Source: Thermoplasmata archaeon (GTDB lineage: Archaea; Thermoplasmatota; Thermoplasmata; Thermoplasmatales; Thermoplasmataceae). From it: a stretch of DNA of 17,096 nt. Below are positions 1-7,112 of the stretch, one piece after another. Made by a program: the position numbers and the translations under genes. The stretch is taken from contig JAKAAE010000022.1 of assembly GCA_021797225.1 (NCBI GenBank), forward strand, positions 1-17,096, in the 5' to 3' direction. Position 1 is the stretch's first letter. Each line of letters begins with the position of its first letter. The notes beneath the pieces were generated by a model. It saw only the letters and a list, made by a program, of their open reading frames with translations. It had not been told where the DNA came from and searched no databases.

Positions 1-285
1 TTCCGATCAGATAACATTGTGAAAGAATTAAGACAGGATATTAACAGCTCAGGAGAAATAGTTAAAATGGAAAATGTTGTGCCAAATAGTATGTTTATAC
101 CCATGGATTTTCTATACTCAAAAAGTGAGGCAAATATTTTAAATTATGCTATATACCATGGATTTTTCGAAAACCCTAAAAAAATAAGGCTGCATGAAAT
201 ATCCGAAAATTTTGGGATATCAGGGGCATATGCAAGTAAAATTTTAAGGTCATCCCTTAATAAATTAATGTACTCTGTTTTTTAA
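1..285 (+). CDS. HTH_10 (bacterio-opsin activator-like) regulator, 3' part
   Basis: The frame is open to the left edge and ends with TAA at 283-285, so this is the C-terminal part of a longer gene. A GTG at 19 is only the first possible start inside the window. The last ~55 residues fit the C-terminal HTH_10 domain of the bacterio-opsin activator family: a segment SKSEANILNYAIYHGFF, then PKKIRLHEISENFGIS and a recognition helix ending ASKILRSSLNKLM. Proteins with this domain are DNA-binding transcription regulators in archaea, usually with an N-terminal sensor or small-molecule domain, which would lie outside the window. The gene abuts the stop codon of the convergent dehydratase gene with no spacer. 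Its target cannot be read from this fragment; control of the neighbouring sugar-acid genes is only a guess. Confidence 0.72.
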   Translation, partial: FRSDNIVKELRQDINSSGEIVKMENVVPNSMFIPMDFLYSKSEANILNYAIYHGFFENPKKIRLHEISENFGISGAYASKILRSSLNKLMYSVF

Positions 286-1479
286 TTATCTTTTAAATTT
301 AAATGTTCCCTTTATAACCCACCCCGGTTCATCGGAATTAAACGGGCTCATTGTTTTTATTGTATATTCCTCAAGTATTTTTTCATTGATTACTATTCCA
401 AGGCCGGGAATTTTATCCACTATTTTAAAATAGCCATTTTCAAGCCTGAAGTTTGATTTTTTGATCAGGTTAAGTTTCCAGTCTGGCCAGAACCTTTCAA
501 AACTTTCCTGTATTAAAAAATTTGTTAGGGTAAAATCAATATTCAGTGTTGCAGCATTCTGTATTGGGCCATAGGCATTGTGGAATGCAACCTCCATGCC
601 AAAGGACTGTGCCATCTGTGCTGCACTTTTTGCCTCCATTAATCCTGTAAAGTTTGCTATATCAGGCTGTATAACATCAACCAGATGATTTTTCATGTAT
701 TCCAGAAAAATATTTCTATTTAATACCCTTTCACCCAGGGCAACAGGTATTTTTACCTCGTTTTTGAATCTGTATAATCCTTCCATTTGATCTGGATGCA
801 CCGGTTCTTCTATAAATAATGGGTTAAATGCCTCCATGGCTTTTCCAGCCCTTATCGCAGAATTTGCATTGAACCTGCCATGGCATTCTATCATTATATC
901 AATGTTGCTAAAATTCTTTTTTATAGCTGAAACTATATCAACTGCATGCCTGACATGCTCACTGCCTAAATAATCAAAGGCATCTCCAAAGGGGTCAAAT
1001 TTCAGCGCACTAAAACCCATTTTTATTGTTTTTTCAGCATTTTTCACAAAATCTCCGGGTTCAATGGAATCGGGGTACCATCCATTTGCATATGCCCTCA
1101 CCTCCTTATTGTATACTCCACCAAAAACATTGTATAATGGAATCCCGTATATTTTTCCAGTGATGTCCCATGATGCCATTTCAAAGGCGCTCAACGCTGC
1201 AGTTGCCTCCATGGATATGGGAAGCCAGTATTCGTGTTTATATGCCTCGGATAGATTCCTCTGTATCTCTGTTACCTCTTTGCCCTGAAAAATTTTTGAT
1301 ATTTCCTTTAACTCTTCATACACAGGCATTGCCATCAATTCTGTTGGTGCTTCACCATAACCAGTATATCCATCGTCCGTTGTCAGCCTTAAAATTAATA
1401 ATAAGGAACTCCATGGACTTCCTGAATTTCCTCCTATTTCGCCTATTTCAAAAATATCTATATCCTTTATTTTAGACAT
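286..1479 (-). CDS. gnaD: Sugar-acid dehydratase, enolase superfamily (GnaD-type gluconate/galactonate dehydratase)
   Basis: A member of the mandelate racemase-like enolase superfamily that very probably dehydrates an aldonate (gluconate, galactonate or related) to 2-keto-3-deoxyaldonate in the non-phosphorylative Entner-Doudoroff pathway. Numbering from the upstream ATG at 1485, the (beta/alpha)8 barrel shows LKFDPFG (K162), IECHGRFNANSA (E200, H202), FIEEPVH (E226), ALGER (E252), QPD (D275) and the base FHNAYG (H302): the metal ligands and acid/base residues of the family. Long stretches (GWYPDS, HGRFNANSAI, PGLGIVINEKI, WVIKGT) resemble the Sulfolobus GnaD protein as I remember it. The ATG at 1479 is preferred (397 aa) because the TATA-like box at 1501-1508 is centred 25.5 nt upstream, as expected for a leaderless start; the ATG at 1485 would give 399 aa. 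Exact substrate is not certain; the neighbours suggest hexonates. Confidence 0.85.
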   Translation of the reverse strand: MSKIKDIDIFEIGEIGGNSGSPWSSLLLILRLTTDDGYTGYGEAPTELMAMPVYEELKEISKIFQGKEVTEIQRNLSEAYKHEYWLPISMEATAALSAFEMASWDITGKIYGIPLYNVFGGVYNKEVRAYANGWYPDSIEPGDFVKNAEKTIKMGFSALKFDPFGDAFDYLGSEHVRHAVDIVSAIKKNFSNIDIMIECHGRFNANSAIRAGKAMEAFNPLFIEEPVHPDQMEGLYRFKNEVKIPVALGERVLNRNIFLEYMKNHLVDVIQPDIANFTGLMEAKSAAQMAQSFGMEVAFHNAYGPIQNAATLNIDFTLTNFLIQESFERFWPDWKLNLIKKSNFRLENGYFKIVDKIPGLGIVINEKILEEYTIKTMSPFNSDEPGWVIKGTFKFKR

Positions 1480-1499
1480 AAACATTAATTGTTTAAAAA

Positions 1500-1511
1500 C
1501 TATATAAAAAT
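1500..1511 (-). promoter_or_regulatory. TATA-like box for the GnaD-type gene
   Basis: On the minus strand the sequence reads TTTATATA (plus 1501-1508), centred about 25 nt upstream of the ATG at 1479. This gives the dehydratase its own promoter although the mutarotase gene ends only about 50 bp upstream. Confidence 0.5.
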
Positions 1512-1533
1512 ACTTGTTAAATACTTAATCAAT

Positions 1534-2487
1534 TTACAGTATTTCTATCTCAATTAAAGTGCTTATTTTATCATATGGTTCTATGTAGTTAGCAGTTTTA
1601 TTGTTTATCTGCCCGTAAAGCCCTGATGCTGGAAAACTGGTACTCATCTCTATTGCCATTGCATAAATTGTTCCAAACCATGGATATCCGGGACCCCCAC
1701 CTGTAGGCAGCCATAGCCATAAACATTTAAAAAGATTATTATCGTACCTGAATATTATTTTTCTCTTATTATTTTCAATAGAAAATTCAGGTTTTTTGAC
1801 CTCTGTGAGATATAATAAATCATTTGTATTATATTTACCCTTATCCGGAAATTTTGATATATCTACCTTACTACCATTATTATCTAATACAAATGGCCAT
1901 TTTCCCTCATAGCCTCTTTTAAACCTGGCATTTAAATTACCTAAAGAACTGTCTGAAATTATATTGCTATCTGATATATTTATAATGGTCTCTCCAGACA
2001 GCAGGTTGGAGCCAAATGTTGGGTGGTGTAACCAGGAATATGGCAGTTTTTCGCCGGAAATGTTTTCTATTGATTCCTTTATCAGTATTTTATTATGCTT
2101 CAATTCTATATCTTTTTCTATTTTTAAGGGATATTTGTATAAATATGTAAATGTCGATATATATTCTTCATGATGTTCTTTTACATCCCATGGAATGTAA
2201 GGTGTTTCATCATGCAGCCCAAAGGTAGTATTATTTACAGAGCATTTATAGCCGGCATTGGGCACAGCATCGAAGTAACCACCAGAAAACATTGAATTCA
2301 GAAGATCCTCATTATAAGATCCACCTGCAATTTCATAATATTTTTTCAGTGGCCTGTAATGATTATATAAATATTCGAAATTTTCAGGCAAATACTTTAT
2401 GCTTTTTATAATATCCCCGATTTCCGGAACAATGGTTAAAGAAATAATATCATTTTTCAATATGAACCTGTCCACCAATTTTATCAC
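1534..2487 (-). CDS. Aldose 1-epimerase-like (galactose mutarotase superfamily) protein
   Basis: A 317-aa protein of the galactose-mutarotase/aldose-epimerase superfamily. Candidate active-site residues sit where the family has them: FGLHDETPYIPW (H92), LPYSWLHHPTFG (H155) and, near the C-terminus, YAMAIEMS (E280). The motif WLWLPTGGGPGYPWFG is also typical of sugar-binding members. It probably interconverts sugar anomers, supplying the form oxidised by the dehydrogenase encoded just upstream. Its start overlaps the dehydrogenase stop by 4 bp (GTGA at 2487-2484), so the two are one transcription unit. A GAGGA lies directly against the GTG, too close for a normal Shine-Dalgarno spacing; the TTG at codon 4 would be 9 nt away and is a possible alternative start. 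The superfamily assignment is firm, the exact substrate is inferred from context. Confidence 0.72.
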   Translation of the reverse strand: MIKLVDRFILKNDIISLTIVPEIGDIIKSIKYLPENFEYLYNHYRPLKKYYEIAGGSYNEDLLNSMFSGGYFDAVPNAGYKCSVNNTTFGLHDETPYIPWDVKEHHEEYISTFTYLYKYPLKIEKDIELKHNKILIKESIENISGEKLPYSWLHHPTFGSNLLSGETIINISDSNIISDSSLGNLNARFKRGYEGKWPFVLDNNGSKVDISKFPDKGKYNTNDLLYLTEVKKPEFSIENNKRKIIFRYDNNLFKCLWLWLPTGGGPGYPWFGTIYAMAIEMSTSFPASGLYGQINNKTANYIEPYDKISTLIEIEIL

Positions 2488-3260
2488 TCCTCGGGCGTAC
2501 TTATGGGTGCTTTTATGCTCAGACCCCCGTCAACAAATAGCGATGCCCCGGTTATAAATGAGGATTCATCAGATGCTAAAAATGCCACAGCATTTGCAAC
2601 CTCATCCACCCTTCCTATTCTTCCAAGAGGGTGTTCTTTTCCCCATTCCAATTTCTTTTTATTTATCAATTCGGTGTTATTTCCGACCTCAAGCATTGCA
2701 GCCTTGTCCACAAGCGGAGTGTCTATAGTTGCTGGAAGAACGGCATTGCATCTTATATATGGAGCATAATCCAGTGCTATGCTCTTTGTTAATCCTATTA
2801 CTGCATGCTTTGAAGTTACGTAAGCTGCGGCATTTTTTGTAATTATCTGTGCCTGTACGGATGACATGTTTACTATATTTCCCCTGTGATTATTCATCAT
2901 AAGGGGGATGCATTCCCTTGATGTGTTATATATCCCCTTAACGTTGATATTCATTATATTATCCCACATATTTTCATCGGTGGAGCTTAAATTCGAATAT
3001 TCTTCAATGCCTGCATTGTTTATTAAAATATCCACTGTTTTATACCTGCCAATTACCTCATTTATAGCAGATTTAACATCGCTGAGTTTTGAAACATCAG
3101 TTTTCATATAAAATGCACCATCAATCCGATCTTCTGGGATATGCCTTGATAATGATATAACTATTGAGTTTTCATTTACAAACCTTTTTACTATTGCCTT
3201 TCCTATTCCTTTTGATCCCCCTGTCACAATTGCCACTTTGCCACTTAAATCTTCATACAT
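2484..3260 (-). CDS. aldT: D-aldohexose (mannose) dehydrogenase, SDR family, AldT-like
   Basis: A 258-aa classical short-chain dehydrogenase that should oxidise an aldohexose at C1 to the aldonolactone with NAD(P)+. Visible motifs: cofactor loop TGGSKGIG (13-20), NNAG (81-84), catalytic S134, Y147 and K151 (YVTSK), then the substrate loop and C-terminal tail. The stretches SSVQAQIITKNAAAYVTSK, GLTKSIALDYAP, CNAVLPATIDTPLV and the C-terminal SIKAPISTPEE closely match, from memory, the Thermoplasma acidophilum AldT (Ta0754) that prefers D-mannose. The conserved tail takes part in substrate closure in that enzyme. A TATA-like box at 3281-3288 is centred about 25 nt upstream of the ATG, suggesting a leaderless start. 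It heads the operon with the mutarotase and is divergent from the mannonate dehydratase gene, which would use its product. Confidence 0.88.
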   Translation of the reverse strand: MYEDLSGKVAIVTGGSKGIGKAIVKRFVNENSIVISLSRHIPEDRIDGAFYMKTDVSKLSDVKSAINEVIGRYKTVDILINNAGIEEYSNLSSTDENMWDNIMNINVKGIYNTSRECIPLMMNNHRGNIVNMSSVQAQIITKNAAAYVTSKHAVIGLTKSIALDYAPYIRCNAVLPATIDTPLVDKAAMLEVGNNTELINKKKLEWGKEHPLGRIGRVDEVANAVAFLASDESSFITGASLFVDGGLSIKAPISTPEE

Positions 3261-3280
3261 AATATAATAACAATAAAAAA

Positions 3281-3288
3281 TATTTAAA
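3281..3288 (-). promoter_or_regulatory. TATA-like box for the aldT-mutarotase operon
   Basis: TTTAAATA on the minus strand, centred about 25 nt before the ATG at 3260; no Shine-Dalgarno is visible, so the transcript is probably leaderless. Confidence 0.5.
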
Positions 3289-3400
3289 TGATGCAGTTAA
3301 ATTATTAATCAAATTATGACTCCGAATTTTTTTAAGTAATAGGTCTTTCTATTCTTTCCTTTATAAATCCTATTTTTTTATTGCTATATAAGATTTAACT

Positions 3401-3489
3401 TATATAAATTAGGGATAGACCATAGTTTGGGTGGAGAGATGGTAAAGAGGATACTTATGGGTCTAAATACATTTTTCCCTGATTTGTAA
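3401..3489 (+). other. Promoter-like element and 16-codon ORF in the aldT-uxuA gap
   Basis: The 339-bp space between the divergent sugar genes (3261-3599) contains a TATA-like TATATAAA (3401-3408), a GGTGGAGAG that resembles a Shine-Dalgarno, and an ATG at 3439 opening a 16-codon ORF (MVKRILMGLNTFFPDL) that stops at 3489. I do not recognise the peptide. It may be the 5' end of a lost gene, a leader peptide or chance. Nothing else gene-like is visible in the gap apart from the uxuA and aldT promoters. Confidence 0.25.
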
Positions 3490-3570
3490 TGTTGTTGCAT
3501 GTGCCGGTAAATATATTTTTATAGAAGCATGCTGGAAATGGATTATAATGTTAAGAAGTTAATATTATAC

Positions 3571-3578
3571 TTTATTAA
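3571..3578 (+). promoter_or_regulatory. TATA-like box for the mannonate dehydratase gene
   Basis: TTTATTAA centred 25.5 nt upstream of the ATG at 3600, with no Shine-Dalgarno: a leaderless promoter is likely. Confidence 0.45.
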
Positions 3579-3599
3579 ATTGAAATTAATTATATATTT

Positions 3600-4589
3600 A
3601 TGAACCTGAACTTGGCAGAAATAATTCTGGAATCGAAACCGGATAAATTCTGGAAAATATTAAAGCAGATTGAAGTAGATAATGCTGTTGGTGTTTTGCC
3701 CAGGGCATATGCTGACTGGAGAAACTCCCTAGAAGATTACCCGTGGGATTATATTCCATTATTAAAATATAAAAACATGCTTGAAGAGAGCGGCTTAAAA
3801 CTTATAGCAATAGAAGATAACCCACCAATGGAAAATATCATGTACGGCACCAATCAACGTGATAAAGAGATGGAATATATTTATAAATTAATAGAAAACA
3901 TGGGAAAATTAAATATAAAAATATGGTGCTATAACTGGATGGCTGGAAGCGGATGGTGCAGGTCAAGACCGGATATTATGGGCAAAAATGGAGAATATGT
4001 ATCTGGTTTTAATGAAAAAGATATCAGGAATGCAGATCCGCCGTTAATGGGAAAAATAACATCTGACCAGTTGTGGAAAAATCTTGGATATTTTCTGGAA
4101 AATATAATACCTGTTGCAGAGAATAATGATGTAAAACTGGCAATGCACCCGGATGACCCTCCATTAAAAAATTTTAGGGGTATAGACCGGATAATGAATT
4201 CAATAGAATCCTATGATAAATTGCTTAATTTAAAAAAAAGTGAATATAATGGAATAACACTTTGCCAGGGAAATTTCACACTGATGACCGATGATTTGCC
4301 TTCAGTGATAAGGCATTTTGGTCAGAAGATATTTTTTGTGCATTTCAGGGATGTAGATGGGGATAAGCATAATTTCCAGGAATCCCTGGTGGGCAATGGC
4401 AAAACAGATTTAAAAAAATGCATGGATGCCTATAATGATATTGATTACAGTGGCATAATGAGGGTTGACCACACACCCACACTTGAGGGTGACAATGAAA
4501 TAATACCTGGATATTCATATTCAGGAAGGATATATTCAATAGGATACTTAAAGGGCCTATATGACTCAATTCGCAGTAAAAAAAATTAA
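3600..4589 (+). CDS. uxuA: D-mannonate dehydratase (UxuA family)
   Basis: A 329-aa TIM-barrel enzyme of the UxuA/ManD family, which removes water from D-mannonate to give 2-keto-3-deoxy-D-gluconate with a divalent metal. The metal-ligand motifs appear in family order: LAMHPDDPP (H183), TLCQGNF (C222), FVHFRDV (H248) and MRVDHTP (D290). The C-terminal [19 protein letters not shown] also fits. The length is near that of bacterial family members, slightly short. Together with the divergent AldT-type dehydrogenase this completes mannose to mannonate to KDG. An archaeal ManD from Thermoplasma acidophilum has been described as working in this route (from memory). Its last 35 codons, the stop and 9 bp beyond are repeated 9149 bp downstream at 13631-13747. 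Confidence 0.9.
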   Translation: MNLNLAEIILESKPDKFWKILKQIEVDNAVGVLPRAYADWRNSLEDYPWDYIPLLKYKNMLEESGLKLIAIEDNPPMENIMYGTNQRDKEMEYIYKLIENMGKLNIKIWCYNWMAGSGWCRSRPDIMGKNGEYVSGFNEKDIRNADPPLMGKITSDQLWKNLGYFLENIIPVAENNDVKLAMHPDDPPLKNFRGIDRIMNSIESYDKLLNLKKSEYNGITLCQGNFTLMTDDLPSVIRHFGQKIFFVHFRDVDGDKHNFQESLVGNGKTDLKKCMDAYNDIDYSGIMRVDHTPTLEGDNEIIPGYSYSGRIYSIGYLKGLYDSIRSKKN

Positions 4590-4598
4590 ACAGTACTG
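4482..4598 (+). repeat. 117-bp direct repeat, copy 1 (3' end of uxuA)
   Basis: From codon 295 of uxuA to 9 bp past its stop, this matches 13631-13747 in the same orientation at a constant offset of 9149 bp. I count five differences (4490 T/C, the third base of Pro303, two third bases near Gly319 and Asp322, and the stop codon TAA/TAG). All are transitions and all are silent. The match breaks off abruptly on both sides. Confidence 0.95.
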
Positions 4599-4604
4599 AC
4601 TTTT

Positions 4605-4630
4605 CCTAAAAACCTAATCAGGTTTTAAGG
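4605..4630 (+). terminator. Inverted repeat after uxuA, possible transcript end
   Basis: An 11-bp arm (CCTAAAAACCT) and its near-exact complement (AGGTTTTAAGG) enclose a 4-base loop, 15 bp after the uxuA stop; one pair is mismatched. It could fold as a hairpin at the end of the transcript. There is no long T-tract after it, so a terminator role is tentative; it could also be part of the left flank of the IS element. Confidence 0.3.
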
Positions 4631-4673
4631 TTCTGTCTATCAATTTTAGCATGCATTTATTGTTGCAGAACCT
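4628..4673. repeat. Short inverted repeat left of the transposase
   Basis: AGGTTCTG (4628-4635) and CAGAACCT (4666-4673) are perfect 8-bp inverted arms 30 bp apart. A second short palindrome, TCTGTT-tgt-AACAGA (4683-4697), sits just upstream of the TATA-like TTTATATA (4702-4709) of the transposase gene. They may belong to the IS end or its promoter. I found no matching inverted copy right of the transposase. Confidence 0.35.
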
Positions 4674-4729
4674 GTAATTTCCTCTGTTTGTAACAGAAAC
4701 ATTTATATATACGTTACCGATCAAATGTT

Positions 4730-5719
4730 ATGAACCTTGTTAATTACAGCCTCACAGGAAAATATGATGAACTATCGAAGTATGGGGATAAACTCTATGA
4801 GATGGGAAAACTTATAGATTGGGAATCATTCAGGCCTATTCTCAGTGATCTCTATAAGAATAATACAGACAATGGTGGAAGGCCAAATATAGATCCTGTA
4901 ACCATGGTTAAGATACTGTTCCTGCAGTCCATATACGACCTTGTGGATGAAGAAATGGAAAAACAGCTCCATGACAGGATATCATTTATGCATTTTCTTG
5001 GCTTTCCCGACATAATACCGGATTCCAGGACAGTATGGTTCTTCAGGGAGAGATTATCATCCACCGGTAAGGATAAAATGATCTGGAAGAGTATATGGGA
5101 ACAGTTTGATAAAAAGGGTATAACAATAAAGAAGGGCACTGTACAGGATGCAACCTACATCGAATCCGATCCCGGTAAGCATGGAAAGAGGCTAAAAAAA
5201 GGGCAAAGGAAAAGAAGATAGAGAGAAGAGCACATATCCTCTAAAACACGCAGATCAAAGGATGACACATGGGCAAAGAAGGGAAATAGATCACATTTTG
5301 GCTACAAGCTGCATACTGACCAGGGAACAGATATTCCACTGATAAAGGAATTTGTTGTTACAACAGCATCACTGCATGATTACAGGATAGACCTTGGAAT
5401 ACCGGGCATAACAAATTACCGTGATAAGGGTTATTCTGGAAAAGATACCAGGGGAATGGATGGAACCATGGACAAAGCATCAAGGAACCATCCATTAACT
5501 ATTGATAAAATAAGGAGAAATGGAAGAACAACAAAAAAGAGATCACCGGGTGAGAGGCCCTATTCAGTAATCAAGAATATATTCAATGGTGGCCATGTAT
5601 TTGTTACAATGATAAGAAGGGTAAGGGTAAAGGCAATGTTCATGTGTTTAGGCTACAATCTATTCACACTTCTATCCATGAAAAATAGGGGTAAGATAGC
5701 GGTAGCTATGGAAAAATAG
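4730..5719 (+). pseudogene. IS5-family transposase interrupted by an in-frame TAG
   Basis: One frame runs from ATG 4730 to TAG 5717-5719 (329 codons) except for a TAG at 5219-5221 (codon 164). The N-terminal half has the IS5-type segment MVKILFLQSIYDLVDEEMEK and GFPDIIPDSRTVWFFRERL. The catalytic triad of the DDE fold is present: D140 (QDATYIES), D232 (NYRDKGYSG) and E275 (SPGERPYSVIKNIF). Only the amber codon, in the basic linker after KKGQRKRR, separates the first Asp from the rest. The protein is therefore probably inactive unless the stop is read through. A 36-codon basic frame reaching TAA at 5829 begins one frame off after the TAG at 5719 and could be a further frameshifted tail. Terminal inverted repeats could not be paired, so the element limits are unknown. 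The element lies just beyond the uxuA 3' end. Confidence 0.8.
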
Positions 5720-5901
5720 ATAAGTATAAGGGAAAAAAGAGAAAAAGGCAGGAATATATCAGGAAAAAAACAATACACGGCATAAAATCCGATTCTAGCT
5801 TGAGAGAAGAGAACAAACATACTGAATAAATTAGTTAATAGGAAACGTCATAAGAATATCGGGATGTGTAATATTAAAAAATATGGGTATTTTATAAATT
5901 A

Positions 5902-6804
5902 TTATTTAATATAATCATTCCTGTTTACAACATTTCCGGGATTTCCATTGATGTAATTTTTTATGTTATTGCAGGCTTTTTGTACAGGAAGCATTACATT
6001 ATCCGACATTCCTGCCATGTGCGGTGTGATTAGCACATTATCGGGTATTTTTTCAGTCATGTTTATTTCGTTATACCATACATCGGTTAAATAATAAAAA
6101 TTTTTATGGTTTTTAAGATGATTCAATATGTCATCATGGTCGACTATTTCACCGCGGCCAGCATTAATAATGGCAAATCCTTTAAATAAATTAAGCATAT
6201 TTTTGTTTATAATACCCATAGTGTACTGATTTAATGGGAAAGAAATTAAAACAAAATCACAGTTTTCCATAATATTTTTAATATCCATATATTCAGAATA
6301 AACATCCTTTTCATATGACCTTGAATATACATATATTTTCATGCCAAATGCACTTGCAAGTTTTGCTGATTCCTTCCCAATGCCACCATAGCCCAATATT
6401 CCAAGTTTTTTATTATACAATGTTAAATAATCTTTGTCTTCCAGTTGTTGGTATATGCCGTTATGTATCTCATTATTTGAGAAACATATTTTCTTTGCGT
6501 ATGATAATAATAGGGCAATTACAGTTTCAGCAACAGGGATAGAATAGCCATCTGCATTGCTTGAAATTAATATATTCTCTGATATTTTTGAAAAATTTAA
6601 ATGGTTTACGCCTGCTGATATGCTCTGCATAAACTTTGTGTTCTTTCCGGGTTCTGGAGTGCCTGAAAATAGTACAATATCTGCATCATCCGAAAAGCCT
6701 TTTATGGTTTCTAAACCAGTTATTTTATTGCACTCTTTCGATACGTCGTCATACCAGTCTTCACGATAATACCTTAAACTGTTAAGCTGTACTGACACTT
6801 TCAT
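5902..6804 (-). CDS. D-2-hydroxyacid dehydrogenase, NAD(P)-dependent
   Basis: A 300-aa member of the D-isomer-specific 2-hydroxyacid dehydrogenase family, which reduces 2-keto acids to D-2-hydroxyacids or the reverse. The Rossmann motif GYGGIG is at 138-143, followed by VYSRS near 160; a Ser-Arg after the second beta strand often goes with NADP(H) preference. Catalytic residues are visible: R217 (INAGRGE), E246 (DVWYNE) and H262 (TPHMAG). The N-terminal catalytic domain contains SAGVNHL (63-69), the substrate-loop motif. The length is slightly below the usual 310-330. A TATA-like TTAATAAA (minus strand, plus 6823-6830) lies about 23 nt upstream. Substrate cannot be read from sequence; glyoxylate, hydroxypyruvate or branched keto acids are all possible. 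It stands alone between two insertion-sequence remnants. Confidence 0.85.
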   Translation of the reverse strand: MKVSVQLNSLRYYREDWYDDVSKECNKITGLETIKGFSDDADIVLFSGTPEPGKNTKFMQSISAGVNHLNFSKISENILISSNADGYSIPVAETVIALLLSYAKKICFSNNEIHNGIYQQLEDKDYLTLYNKKLGILGYGGIGKESAKLASAFGMKIYVYSRSYEKDVYSEYMDIKNIMENCDFVLISFPLNQYTMGIINKNMLNLFKGFAIINAGRGEIVDHDDILNHLKNHKNFYYLTDVWYNEINMTEKIPDNVLITPHMAGMSDNVMLPVQKACNNIKNYINGNPGNVVNRNDYIK

Positions 6805-6851
6805 TATATACTATGTTAAAATTTTATTAATACTTTACTTATATAGAAAAT

Positions 6852-7019
6852 AAACGTTTGAAGCTATCCTCTGATATTGATACAGGAATATACGAAAATG
6901 GTAGGGTTGTAACGGATGAGCAACTGAAAGAGGCGAACCTGATAAGAGATGAATTCCATGGTGATTGGAATTATATAATCGGATCTAGAAATAAAACAAA
7001 TAGGGATGTTATTAATTAA
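6852..7019 (+). pseudogene. 3' remnant of an ISAzo13-type transposase
   Basis: A plus-strand frame just upstream of the hydroxyacid dehydrogenase reads LKLSSDIDTGIYENGRVV, TDEQLKEANLIRDEF and HGDWNYIIGSRNK, ending at TAA 7017-7019. The order 'aspartate-containing strand, Y-x-x-G, VTDEE/Q, N-x-x-R-x-EFHGDWNY' is the C-terminus of the Rhodopirellula-type transposases now called ISAzo13. Only about 50 codons remain; the frame is closed by a stop at 6828-6830. The rest of the 6805-7112 gap shows nothing but AT-rich DNA and the dehydrogenase promoter. Confidence 0.65.
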
Positions 7020-7112
7020 CAGCTACTTAACTACACCATCTACACCTATATAACTCCAATTACTTCATTGCGGCCGTGTTTTCATTTTATTACATTTTAT
7101 AAACTTGATAAG

